64,000 nt of DNA from Planomonospora parontospora (lineage in GTDB: Bacteria > Actinomycetota > Actinomycetes > Streptosporangiales > Streptosporangiaceae), in assembly GCA_014647935.1 (NCBI GenBank), contig BMQD01000018.1, forward strand, positions 62,001-126,000, given 5' to 3'. The translations under genes and the position numbers were made by a program. Of the stretch, positions 1 through 7,892 are shown piece after piece (the stretch's first letter is position 1; every line of letters begins with the position of its first letter). The notes beneath the pieces are model-generated. The model was not told where the DNA came from, made no database searches, and saw only the letters and a program-made list of their open reading frames with translations.

Positions 1-773
1 TGTCCCCACGGCCGGACCAGGCCGAATATGAGGAACACCCCGAGCGCGGCCAGCAGCGCTGTGGCGTCGATGCCCCAGCGTTCGAGGGTGAGCATCACCC
101 CGGAGGCGCCGTTGCGCTCCATCGTCACCAGTGCCTGCGCTCCGCTGACGCCGGCGAAGGTCCCGCCCAGCGCCCAGGTCGTCTTCACGGCCGCGTACGG
201 CAGGAACGCCGCGGCACCCGCATAGGCCAGCATTCGGACGCGCGGCGGCGCGGGGGCGGGCTCCGGTCCGGTCCGCGCGGTGGGGGAGGCGTGGACGGCG
301 CCGCATCGCACACAGGCGCCGGAGGAACGGTAGGCGCGGGTCACGGCGATGAGCAGCATCACGCCGATCGCGGCCAGGGCCCGGTTGGCGGTCGCCGTCC
401 AGTTGTCGACACTCTGGGCGAAGACCAACGTGACCACATCCATCAGCAGGCCGAACGCGGCTGCGCCGGTCAGCACGCACAGCACGGTCAGCAGGACGGG
501 GATGACCGGGCGGTGAACGCGCCGGCCCCAGGGCCGCACGGCGGCCAAGGTCACCGCCGCCGCCGAGGCGGTCACGGCCACGATGATCCAGTTCAGGCCG
601 ACCGGCAGCGGCTCGTCGGCACGGTAGAACACCGCGGTCCCGGCCAGCGCCGAGACCAGGCCGAACCCGCCGTACGCCACCGCCCAGCCGAGGGCCGCAT
701 ACCCCGCCCATGACGACCACCGATGCCACCGGTCGGACGCCGGCCCGTTCACCGTACGCGTGGGCTCACTCAT
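1..773 (-). CDS. Polytopic membrane protein with CxxC knuckle (C-terminus beyond window)
   Basis: The frame is open from an ATG at 773 to the left edge of the window, about 257 codons, so the C-terminus is missing. It encodes several hydrophobic segments, the first at about residues 22-48 and others near 60-80 and 95-115. A cytosolic-looking linker then carries CVRC (about residue 157), and further hydrophobic segments follow. The layout (membrane half, CxxC linker, membrane half) matches the gene at 2611-3705, so the two look paralogous. A GGTGG lies upstream of the start. No enzymatic motif is visible. A role together with the neighbouring two-component system is only a guess from proximity. 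Confidence 0.7.
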   Translation of the reverse strand, partial: MSEPTRTVNGPASDRWHRWSSWAGYAALGWAVAYGGFGLVSALAGTAVFYRADEPLPVGLNWIIVAVTASAAAVTLAAVRPWGRRVHRPVIPVLLTVLCVLTGAAAFGLLMDVVTLVFAQSVDNWTATANRALAAIGVMLLIAVTRAYRSSGACVRCGAVHASPTARTGPEPAPAPPRVRMLAYAGAAAFLPYAAVKTTWALGGTFAGVSGAQALVTMERNGASGVMLTLERWGIDATALLAALGVFLIFGLVRPWG

Positions 774-1126
774 GATCCGACCACCGGAGCGTCGCCGTGG
801 TGCGCGGTGTGTTCGCCATGCTCGCGCACGCTATGCGGAGGCCCCTGTGGTGAAGCTGAGACGGGCTGAGAGGGCGCACAGGAACCTTCTCCTGTCGCGG
901 ATCGCCATCTGATGGCTCTCTGTTGGAAACCGTCCTCTTCGTCCTGCCGGACCGTGTCATCGCGTGCCGTACGGTGCCGTACCGCGGCAGGTGACGATCA
1001 CCGAGCAGACACGGACCGCATCACCACGCGCAGATGCCGACCGGGGCCCGGTGGCCGGTGCCGCCCGCATGCCCTCCGTTGAAAACGAAAAAGTAGTTCG
1101 TTCTGCGAATTTGTTACCCTTGGCGG
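774..1126. other. Intergenic region between divergent genes
   Basis: This 353-base stretch separates the leftward membrane gene from the rightward marR gene. The right end holds a half-palindromic operator and a leaderless-type promoter (separate entries). I see no credible gene in the remainder. The open frames there lack a ribosome binding site and a recognisable product. Confidence 0.5.
1096..1110. promoter_or_regulatory. Putative MarR autoregulatory operator
   Basis: GTTCGTTCTGCGAAT is an imperfect palindrome sharing its left half GTTCGT with the two perfect 15-bp palindromes at 1609-1623 and 1631-1645. It sits just upstream of a TACCCT hexamer (1115-1120) that lies 6 nt before the GTG start at 1127. 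A bound repressor would therefore block the promoter of the marR gene itself. The operator assignment is inference from symmetry and position. Confidence 0.55.
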
Positions 1127-1591
1127 GTGAGCAAGCATGTCGACGGTCCGATCGGGGTGGTGGCCGGGCTGGTGCGGTCCGCTTTTCTGGTGGACGCCGT
1201 GTACGCAGAATCCGCCCGCGAGTACGGCCTGACCCAGCAGCAGGGCCAGCTGTTGTGCGTCCTGATGCCGCGGCCGTACGGCATGAGCGAGCTGGGCGCG
1301 GTGCTCGGTCTGGCCAAGTCGAGCCTGACCGGCCTGGTCGACCGCAGCGAACGCAACGGCCTGGTCCAGCGCAAGCCCGATCCGCACGACTCCCGCGCGG
1401 TGCGGGTGGCACTCACCGGGCGGGGGGCCAGGCTGGCCGATGATTTCTACACCGAGACCTGCCGCCGCATCGAGGAGCTGACCGCCGGGTTCGCGCCCGG
1501 GGAGCGCGACACGCTCGCGGCCCTGCTCGGCCGCGTCGTGGAGGACAACAAGGTGCCCAGCGTGTTCATGGAGCCGGACCGCCCGCACTGA
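1127..1591 (+). CDS. MarR family transcriptional regulator
   Basis: This 154-residue protein has the usual MarR length and layout. An N-terminal dimerisation helix is followed by a winged helix-turn-helix at about residues 48-105 (MSELGAVLGLAKSSLTGLVD is the recognition region) with the family signature DPHDSRAVRVALT in the wing. The GTG start at 1127 has no Shine-Dalgarno but has TACCCT 6 nt upstream, fitting a leaderless transcript. An operator-like palindrome overlaps its own promoter, and two better copies precede the following oxidoreductase gene. It probably represses both. The ligand is unknown. Confidence 0.85.
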   Translation: MSKHVDGPIGVVAGLVRSAFLVDAVYAESAREYGLTQQQGQLLCVLMPRPYGMSELGAVLGLAKSSLTGLVDRSERNGLVQRKPDPHDSRAVRVALTGRGARLADDFYTETCRRIEELTAGFAPGERDTLAALLGRVVEDNKVPSVFMEPDRPH

Positions 1592-1597
1592 CCGAAA

Positions 1598-1656
1598 AAG
1601 GGGTTTCAGTTCGTGTCACGAACTAATATTGTTCGTGACACGAACTGCAACCCCTT
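1598..1656. promoter_or_regulatory. Double palindromic operator around a promoter
   Basis: Two 15-bp perfect palindromes, GTTCGTGTCACGAAC (1609-1623) and GTTCGTGACACGAAC (1631-1645), are separated by TAATATT. Together they form one larger inverted repeat, arms about 1598-1623 and 1631-1656, with few mismatches. Centres are 22 bp apart, two helical turns, so two dimers could sit on the same face of DNA. TAATAT between them is a good -10 element. The adjacent MarR protein is the obvious binder. Confidence 0.7.
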
Positions 1657-1837
1657 CGTTCCGGCCGAGACGGTCTCGGCCTGCAAGGGGGCCGACCTGT
1701 TCACCGGCCGCTTCACCGAGCGGTTCGGCGCGGCCTGAGAAGGTGCCCTGCTTCGGCTCCTCCGACTTCGCCGGCCGGCATCCGGCTCGGGCACCGGAAA
1801 CACGCGCCCGGTGAACACTTCTTCGAGAGGTTGAGCG

Positions 1838-2476
1838 ATGTCCGCACATGACGCCGTCTTCGGGTTCGGCACCCATTCCGACATCGACGACATCCCCCGG
1901 CTGCTGCGCATGACCCGGCAGGCCGACCGGGACGGGCTCGATGTCTTCACCTTGTCGGACCATCCGTACATCGGCGGGCGCGTGGACGCCTACGCCGCTC
2001 TCGGTTTCATCCTCGGGCGCACGGAGCGCATCGCGGGCTTCGCCAACGTCACCAACCTGCCGACCCGGCCGGCGCCCATGCTGGCACGGACGGTGACGTC
2101 GTTGTCGGCGCTGTCGGGCGGCCGGATCGTGCTCGGCATGGGAGCGGGCGGGCTGTGGGACCGGATCTCCGACATGGGAGTGCCGCGGTGACGCCGTGGA
2201 CGCCTTCGAGGAGGCGATCCGGGTGAGATCCGCACCGTCTTCAACCTCCCCGGGAACATCACCGACCGGCCGCTGACCGCCACCCGCGACCGCGACGGCC
2301 GCTGGCTCGGCGGCTCCGTGGAGCAGTGGGTGGAGGAGCTGACCGGGGCGGTGCTGGAGTACGGCGCGTCGGGATTCGTACTCTTCGCGGCCGGACACGG
2401 CGCCCCGGACCTCACCGCCCTGGCCCGCTGGGCCCGGGAGATCGCTCCGGCCGTACGGGAGGCCATCGCGAAATGA
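1838..2476 (+). pseudogene. LLM-class flavin-dependent oxidoreductase, internally deleted
   Basis: The first frame (1838-2191) encodes a normal N-terminal half of a luciferase-like monooxygenase barrel: FGFGTHSDI, DVFTLSDHPY, a TNLPTRPAPMLARTVTSLSA stretch and GGRIVLGMGAGG. It then stops right after GVPR. Reading continues in another frame with VDAFEEAIRV and then the C-terminal end (WLGGSVEQWVEEL, ASGFVLFAAG, ending IAK at 2476). Roughly 80-90 residues of the family's middle are missing and the frame shifts, so no full enzyme can be made. The upstream promoter and operators still look intact. The family would use a reduced flavin (FMN or F420), but the substrate is unknown. Confidence 0.75.
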
Positions 2477-2610
2477 CGCGCCGGCCGGAGGGCCCATCCG
2501 GCGTGCCGGCCAGGGCGGTGCCGTAGGAGCGCTGACCGATCTCGTCCGCGCCGGGCTCACCGAGAAAGGAATCCCTCCTCCCGGCCATCGGTGAAGCATC
2601 GTGAGCCGCC

Positions 2611-3705
2611 CTATTCCATCGACGATTCCGTCGGTGCGGTGCGGCAATGCACACAGTGGCCCGCGCGCCGGTAGTAGTACGCGAGGGCCGAAAGACCGAG
2701 CGAGACACCCCAGACGAGAAACGACGGGATGGGCAGGCCGAAGATCGGCCCCATTCGATGGCCTTCGATCTCAACGGTCAGGCCGTTGGCGACGAACTCG
2801 GGCAGGCCGCGCGCCCAGGACAGGCCGACAGCGGTGACGCCGACCGCCGCGAGGCCCGCGGACGCCACAGGAAAGGCCACCGGGACGGGACGGCCGGCGA
2901 ACCCGGGAACCCAGCTGGGCCAGACCTCCCCCCAGCGTCGCACCAGCCCCACGGTCAGGACGGAGCCGGTGGCGCACATTCCGACGAGGACGAGTTCCAT
3001 GCCCTTGGCGCCTGCTCCGCCGTTGGCGGACTCCATCTGCCGCAGGAACTCCGGGGGAACACCGAGGGGAAGGTCCAGCACCCAGGCCAGCCGTACCAGT
3101 GCATAACCCCAGGGTGCGGCGGCGGCGACATACGTGAGCGTCCGTCCCCGGCGCAGCAGCCATGCCTCCGCCCGCCCCCGGCCGCCCCCGGCCCCGCGAC
3201 CGCAGTGGGCGCACGCCGATCTGCTCTCTCGCTGATAGGCCAGCGTGGCACCGGCCCAGAGGAACCCTCCGGCCATGAGGATGAGGAAGTTCACCATCGG
3301 CCAGTCCATCTTGTCGAGCATCAGGAAGACGAGCGGGAACAGCGCGACGGTGAGCGCGCGGATCTCGGGCAGCACCAGCACCAGGAGCGCGGCCATGCCC
3401 CAGCCGAAGAGAAGCAGGACCGCCCGCGGCCGTTCCGCCTGCTTGGACATCGCCCAGCCGACCACCACACCCGCCGCCCCGAGCACGGCCATGATCGAAC
3501 CGGTGACCGGCGCCGTCGCCTCGGCCAGCAGCGTCCCCCGGCCTTCGGCGTTGACGTCGCCGGCGCCGAAGGGGAAGCCCATGCCGCCCAGCGCCCAGAA
3601 CACGCCGAGAACAGCGTAGATCGCTGACCAGAGCCACGCGGCGCGGATGGCCCATATCGGCCACCGGCTCCACGCCGACACCGGTGTCCGCTGTGTGATG
3701 GTCAT
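2611..3705 (-). CDS. Polytopic membrane protein with CxxC knuckles
   Basis: This protein of about 364 residues starts at the ATG at 3705, preceded by AAGGGG. A longer upstream frame has no ribosome site. About eight hydrophobic segments fall in two blocks. Between the blocks is CAHC (about residue 165), and CVHC sits close to the C-terminus, each capable of binding a metal or forming a disulfide. The arrangement resembles the truncated gene at 1-773. It lies 127 bp downstream of, and on the same strand as, the NarL-type response regulator, so it may belong to that transcription unit. I do not recognise the function. Confidence 0.75.
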   Translation of the reverse strand: MTITQRTPVSAWSRWPIWAIRAAWLWSAIYAVLGVFWALGGMGFPFGAGDVNAEGRGTLLAEATAPVTGSIMAVLGAAGVVVGWAMSKQAERPRAVLLLFGWGMAALLVLVLPEIRALTVALFPLVFLMLDKMDWPMVNFLILMAGGFLWAGATLAYQRESRSACAHCGRGAGGGRGRAEAWLLRRGRTLTYVAAAAPWGYALVRLAWVLDLPLGVPPEFLRQMESANGGAGAKGMELVLVGMCATGSVLTVGLVRRWGEVWPSWVPGFAGRPVPVAFPVASAGLAAVGVTAVGLSWARGLPEFVANGLTVEIEGHRMGPIFGLPIPSFLVWGVSLGLSALAYYYRRAGHCVHCRTAPTESSME

Positions 3706-3832
3706 GATCGGGGCCCCTTGTCGCCGGTGACATTCCACGGCAAGGATGCGTCCGGCCGAAGGCGTGGCACATCCTCCGCCACGGGGAGGCGCCTCCCCTC
3801 CCGGGGGGAGATTCCGCGACGCCGGCACCGGC

Positions 3833-4477
3833 CTACTCGACGTGTCCCGTCTCCCAGGCCCAGGCCGCCAGCTCGACGCGGTTCCGCGCGCCCAGTTTGC
3901 GCTGGACGCTCTGTACGTGGGTCTTCACCGTGCTGGGTGCGATGACCATGGACCGGGCTATCTCGTCATTGGACTGTCCGCGCGCCAGCAGGCTGAGCAC
4001 CTGCTTCTCCCGCTCGGTCAGAGGTTCGCCGGTGAAGGTCCCGGCGGTGCCGGTCCTCCGGGCCAGGTGCCGCAAGAGCCGCACGGTGATCGAAGGGCTG
4101 ACGAGGGCGTCACCGGCCATCGCCGCGTGCAGGGCCTCGATCAGCAGAGCCGGGCCGCCGTGCTTGAGCACATAGCCGCAGGCACCGTTCTGAAGAGCCG
4201 CGTAGACGTAGTCGTCGCTGTCGAACGAGGTGAGGATCACCACCCGCAGGGACTGCTGGGAGAGCAACTTCGTGACCTCGATACCGTCCAAGCGGGGCAT
4301 CTCGATGTCGAGAAGGACGATGTCGGGACGGAGCCGCCGGGCCGACTCCACCGCCTCCACCCCGTCGGCGGCCTCGCCCGAGACGACGACACCGTGACTC
4401 TCCAGGATCATCCGCAGGCCTGTCCGGACGATTTTATGATCGTCGGCGATGAGGACGCGTATCTCCGGCTCAGTCAT
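3833..4477 (-). CDS. NarL/FixJ family response regulator
   Basis: The product is about 214 residues. The receiver domain (1-120) has the acidic pair in IADDHKIV, the phosphoacceptor Asp in DIVLLDIEMPRLDG and the later Lys region. The C-terminal LuxR-type helix-turn-helix (about 150-210) contains LTEREKQVLSLLARGQSNDE and VKTHVQSVQRKLGARNR. The ATG at 4477 overlaps the stop codon of the upstream kinase by 8 bp, so translation is coupled and the pair is cognate. It is probably a transcriptional activator of membrane or stress genes nearby. Its targets cannot be read from the sequence. Confidence 0.9.
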   Translation of the reverse strand: MTEPEIRVLIADDHKIVRTGLRMILESHGVVVSGEAADGVEAVESARRLRPDIVLLDIEMPRLDGIEVTKLLSQQSLRVVILTSFDSDDYVYAALQNGACGYVLKHGGPALLIEALHAAMAGDALVSPSITVRLLRHLARRTGTAGTFTGEPLTEREKQVLSLLARGQSNDEIARSMVIAPSTVKTHVQSVQRKLGARNRVELAAWAWETGHVE

Positions 4478-5639
4478 CGGGCAGCAGTGTATCGACCGGG
4501 ATCTCGGCCACCACCTGCCATCCGCCGCGGGCGAGTGGAGCGGCGGCGAATCGCCCGCCGAGCGACCTGACGCGTTCCTCCAAGCCCGCAAGGCCCAGCC
4601 GGGTGGTGGAAGAGTGGGCGGGGGCGCCGCTTCCCGGCCCGTTGACGACGCTGATCGTCACGTTCGTACCGGCTCCGGCGACCTCCACCTCGACGGACCC
4701 TGCGTCAGGAGCGTGCCGGCGGACGTTGGACAGCGACTCGATCACGATTCTGGAGACCGTCGTACCCAACCGTCTGGGCAACCTCTCCGCCAGCCCCGGA
4801 TCCATCCGGAGCGTGGCGGGTACGGTGCCCGGTGCGGCGAAGTCCTCGACGATTCGGGGGAGATCTCCGAGGCCGGGCATCCCCTCGTCCGTCGCGGCAC
4901 CGTCGCCCGTTGCGGCGCCGTCGTCCATCTCGTGCAACGCTCTGACCGTGGCGCTCAGCGCAGCCAGGGCCCGCCGGCCGGTCAGCTCGATGTGACGCAG
5001 CGTCTCCCTCTCCCGGCCGGACACGACCTGGCCCACCTGCGCGTGGACGACCATCTCCCCGAGGTCGTGCGCGATGAAGTCGTGCAGGTCCCTGGCGAGG
5101 TTCAGCCGCTGGGCACGCCGAGCGCCGATCACCGATCGCAGGCGCTCGGAGTCCAGCCGGCGCAGGTACATCCCGATCACCGCCGCCCCGCTCGCGCCCA
5201 GTCCCCAGAACGCGCACAGTCCCGCGGCTTCCAGCGGCGACGGGGCCGGGACCACACGCAGGATGATCAACGACTCGGCCAGGCCGCCCACGAGCCCGGC
5301 GGCCACAGCCCGCCGTACCGGCACGCCCCTGATCACGACGATCATCATCAGCAGCAGGGCGAGCGTCTCCATGTACGCCCAGGCGCCCGCCCCGTCGCCG
5401 TACCGGTGGGCATGAAGGACGCTCACACCCGCTGAGGCGGGTGCGATCACCGACAGGACGAGGGCGGCTCTGCGCCGGACCCGGCGCAGTGCGATGACCA
5501 CCGCGGCCGCCGAGCACGTCACCACGGCCGACGCGATGGCCACCGGCGATGCGCCCGGTGTGATGAGCCGGCCCGCGAGCACACATACGATCAGTGCCGC
5601 GATGATCGCGGCCATCCGCGTCCGTGTGGTCCAGTGCAC
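4470..5639 (-). CDS. NarL-type sensor histidine kinase
   Basis: This 389-residue kinase has about five transmembrane segments in residues 8-170 and no large extracellular domain. It then has a HisKA_3 dimerisation region with the phosphoacceptor His in LARDLHDFIAHDLGE (about residue 190). The ATPase domain has the N-box SNVRRHAP and ends with GLAGLEERVRSLGGRF. This is the small intramembrane-sensing type paired with LuxR-domain regulators. Start GTG at 5639 has TAGGCT 6 nt upstream and no Shine-Dalgarno, so it is probably leaderless. It overlaps its response regulator. Confidence 0.9.
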   Translation of the reverse strand: MHWTTRTRMAAIIAALIVCVLAGRLITPGASPVAIASAVVTCSAAAVVIALRRVRRRAALVLSVIAPASAGVSVLHAHRYGDGAGAWAYMETLALLLMMIVVIRGVPVRRAVAAGLVGGLAESLIILRVVPAPSPLEAAGLCAFWGLGASGAAVIGMYLRRLDSERLRSVIGARRAQRLNLARDLHDFIAHDLGEMVVHAQVGQVVSGRERETLRHIELTGRRALAALSATVRALHEMDDGAATGDGAATDEGMPGLGDLPRIVEDFAAPGTVPATLRMDPGLAERLPRRLGTTVSRIVIESLSNVRRHAPDAGSVEVEVAGAGTNVTISVVNGPGSGAPAHSSTTRLGLAGLEERVRSLGGRFAAAPLARGGWQVVAEIPVDTLLPDD

Positions 5640-5645
5640 CTTACG

Positions 5646-5651
5646 AGCCTA
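5646..5651 (-). promoter_or_regulatory. Leaderless -10 element of the histidine kinase
   Basis: TAGGCT (minus strand) lies 6 nt before the GTG at 5639, placing the transcription start at or next to the start codon. Confidence 0.5.
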
Positions 5652-5890
5652 CGGGCGGACCCTCTGATCCCGGACGGCGCTCGGTGATCACCGCCCGCTC
5701 GCATCAGGCTCGGCGCAGACCGGGGCATGCCCGTGAGGAAGCCCGTAGCCTGTCGCCGCACGCGGTACCGGCCGCTGCCTCCGGTGCGGCCGGGCGCATC
5801 CGCCGCAGGCGTCGGGCCGGCCGTCGCCGCCGTCTCCTACCAGAACCGGAGCCGGCCCCTGTGCGTCCCGGCGGATGTGCTGCCGGTCGG

Positions 5891-6718
5891 CTAGCCGCCG
5901 AGGAATCCCTCGATCGCCTCGGCGAAGGTCTCCGGAGCGGTGACCCAGGGGTAGTGCGCCCCGGGCAGCACGATGCCGGTCCCGCGCGGGAAGAGCCCGG
6001 CCAGCTCGGCCGCGTGCTCGGGCGACGGCCCTGGATCCTGCTCTCCCGCGATCACCAGGACCGGCGCGGTGATCTTCGCCAGGCCCGCTCGGGTCTCCTC
6101 GGCGGTGGGCATGCCGGTGTGGAAGCGCTCCGCCGCCTCGACCGAGCGTTCGGCGAACCGTGCGGCGTGCGCCTCGGCGGTCTCGTTCCAAGGGCTGTAG
6201 AAGAACGGCTGCGCACTCAGGCGCCGGCTCTCATCGCCCGCCTCCCATGCCCTGAGGTCCGGCAGCCTGCTCTCGTACCAGCTCTCGCCGGCTCGGCGCT
6301 CGATCTGGGCGTACCACTGCTCATCGGTTATCTCGATCCCCGCCGGGTGCACGCTCGGTGTGACCAGCACCAGGTGCCCTATCCGTTCGGGATACCGGGC
6401 CGCGTACAGCAGCGCCAGCCCTCCGGCCGCCGAGTGCCCGAGCAGGTCCATCCGCTCGAGCCCCAGACGCACACGCAGCGCCTCGACGTCCGCGACCATG
6501 CGGTCCATCGCGTACGTGCCCGGATCGAGTGGCGCCGCGGACTCGCCGGTTCCCCGATTGTCCAGCAGGAAGAGCCGGCGCCGAGCCGCCAGACCGCCGA
6601 GATCTCCCAGGTACCGCGAGGACCGTCCCGGCCCGCCCGGCAAGCAGACCAGCGCCGGCCCTTCCCCCCGCTCATGACAGACGAGCACGGTGCCGTCATA
6701 TGACGTGAAACTGATCAT
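5891..6718 (-). CDS. Alpha/beta hydrolase, proline iminopeptidase-like
   Basis: This 275-residue hydrolase has the oxyanion region LPGGPGRSSRYLGD, the DNRGTGES motif and the nucleophile elbow GHSAAGG (Ser about residue 100). The acid lies in VIAGEQDPGPS (about 220) and the catalytic His in PGAHYPWVTAPE near the C-terminus. DNRGTG and GGPG are typical of prolyl aminopeptidase-like (S33) hydrolases. I place the start at ATG 6718 because GGATGAGAAG precedes it. The frame runs open further to 7051 only because the upstream tandem repeat has no stops. Substrate is unknown: small peptides or esters. Confidence 0.85.
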   Translation of the reverse strand: MISFTSYDGTVLVCHERGEGPALVCLPGGPGRSSRYLGDLGGLAARRRLFLLDNRGTGESAAPLDPGTYAMDRMVADVEALRVRLGLERMDLLGHSAAGGLALLYAARYPERIGHLVLVTPSVHPAGIEITDEQWYAQIERRAGESWYESRLPDLRAWEAGDESRRLSAQPFFYSPWNETAEAHAARFAERSVEAAERFHTGMPTAEETRAGLAKITAPVLVIAGEQDPGPSPEHAAELAGLFPRGTGIVLPGAHYPWVTAPETFAEAIEGFLGG

Positions 6719-6790
6719 CTTCTCATCCCCGGCACGCCGGCCCCGACAGAGTTCGAGAACACGACCATCGTGGCATGGCGATCCGGAGGC

Positions 6791-7010
6791 GCGATTCCAC
6801 AGGACCCGGAGCGGACCAGCGATTCCACAGGACCCGGAGCAGACCAGCGATTCCACAGGACCCGGAGCAGACCAGGACCTCCGCGGAATCCGGAGCGGAC
6901 CAGCGATTCCACAGGACCCGGAGCAGACCAGGACCTCCGCGGAATCCGGAGCGGACCAGCGATTCCACAGGACCCGGAGCAGACCAGGACCTCCGCGGAA
7001 TCCGGATCGG
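6791..7010. repeat. 28-bp tandem repeat array, two alternating variants
   Basis: Eight head-to-tail units of exactly 28 bp occupy the gap between the hydrolase and the sensor-domain gene. Variant A begins GCGATTCCACAGGACC (units at 6791, 6819, 6847, 6903, 6959). Variant B begins GGACCTCCGCGGAATCC (6875, 6931, 6987, the last partial). The order is A A A B A B A B. B contains an imperfect inverted copy of the GATTCC..GGACC part of A, so neighbouring units could pair. There are no spacers, so this is not CRISPR. The period is not a multiple of three and the units contain no stop, which creates spurious open frames. Confidence 0.9.
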
Positions 7011-7121
7011 TTCATGCTCGACAGGTCCTTCCGGGATGGAGCCCGTCCCACCGGGGAGGATAGGGCTGGCCCTACCCCGAGAAGCCTGCCGACAGGATCG
7101 ATCTCCCCTGACCCGGGCTCA

Positions 7122-7127
7122 TAGCGT
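7122..7127 (+). promoter_or_regulatory. Leaderless -10 element of the sensor-domain gene
   Basis: TAGCGT is followed by 7 nt and then the ATG at 7135. No Shine-Dalgarno is present in the C-rich spacer. Confidence 0.5.
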
Positions 7128-7134
7128 TGCCCCC

Positions 7135-7842
7135 ATGAACCTCCTCGTGCGTCGCATCGGCACCGACACCCGTTACCTGCTCCTCGGTCTCCCCCTGGCG
7201 GTCGTCGCCTTCTGCCTGATGGTCACCGGTTTCTCCCTCGGCGTGGGAACGGTGGTCATCTGGGTCGGGGTGCCGATCCTGGGAGCGTCCCTGATGCTCG
7301 CCCGGGGCTTCGCCGATCTGGAACGCCGGATGCTGCCGGAGGTGCTCGGCCACCCGGTGGCCCGGCCGCGCTACCGGCCCGCCCCGCAGAACGCCGGGAC
7401 GTTCCGCCGGCTGGTGAACCCGCTGACCAACGGCCAGTCCTGGATGGATCTGCTGTACGGCATCGTGAACCTCCCGGTCGCCGTCGTGACGTTCTGCCTC
7501 ACGGTGACCTGGTGGGCCGGGGCGATCACCGGGCTGACCTACCCGGTCTACGGGTGGATCCTCGAGGGGATCCCGGACAACAGCGGCCTGGCCGAGTTGC
7601 TCGGCTTCGGTGACAGCGCCCTGATCGGCGTGGTCATGACCACCGCGATCGGCGTGCTGTTCGCCATCACGCTGCCGGCGGTGATCCGCGGCGCGGCGCT
7701 GGTGCAGGCCGGGCTCAGCCGGGCCATGCTGACCGGGGTCGCCGAGCCGTACGAGCACATCGGCGACGAGGTTCTCGCCGGTGAGTCCCCGCGCGCCTTC
7801 GCCGACCGGCCCCGTGAGCCCCGCGCCGCCTTCACCGCCTGA
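7135..7842 (+). CDS. Stand-alone sensor-domain membrane protein
   Basis: The product is 235 residues. Two hydrophobic hairpins (about residues 15-60 and 105-190) surround a soluble stretch with GQSWMDLLYGIVNLPVAVVT, a pattern typical of the actinobacterial 'sensor' domain (Pfam Sensor type) found at the N-terminus of NarL-type histidine kinases. Here it ends without any kinase domain, and no partner follows on the same strand. The ATG at 7135 has a leaderless -10. It may modulate a kinase encoded elsewhere, which is inference from family context. Confidence 0.7.
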   Translation: MNLLVRRIGTDTRYLLLGLPLAVVAFCLMVTGFSLGVGTVVIWVGVPILGASLMLARGFADLERRMLPEVLGHPVARPRYRPAPQNAGTFRRLVNPLTNGQSWMDLLYGIVNLPVAVVTFCLTVTWWAGAITGLTYPVYGWILEGIPDNSGLAELLGFGDSALIGVVMTTAIGVLFAITLPAVIRGAALVQAGLSRAMLTGVAEPYEHIGDEVLAGESPRAFADRPREPRAAFTA

Positions 7843-7892
7843 GAGAGGCCACCGCGTAGCCGCCGTCCTGGCGCCGGACACCGTTTCGGAAG

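Noticed and set aside
5727-5894. 55-codon plus-strand frame ending LCVPADVLPVG
   Set aside because: No ribosome site or recognised family; it overlaps the hydrolase stop convergently. It could be a gene remnant but cannot be supported.
6791-7010. CRISPR array
   Set aside because: Units are directly abutting with no unique spacers, and no cas genes are present.
6719-7051. N-terminal extension of the alpha/beta hydrolase through the repeat array
   Set aside because: The extension consists of repeat translation, lacks a ribosome site, and the family starts at the ATG at 6718 with GGATGAGAAG upstream.
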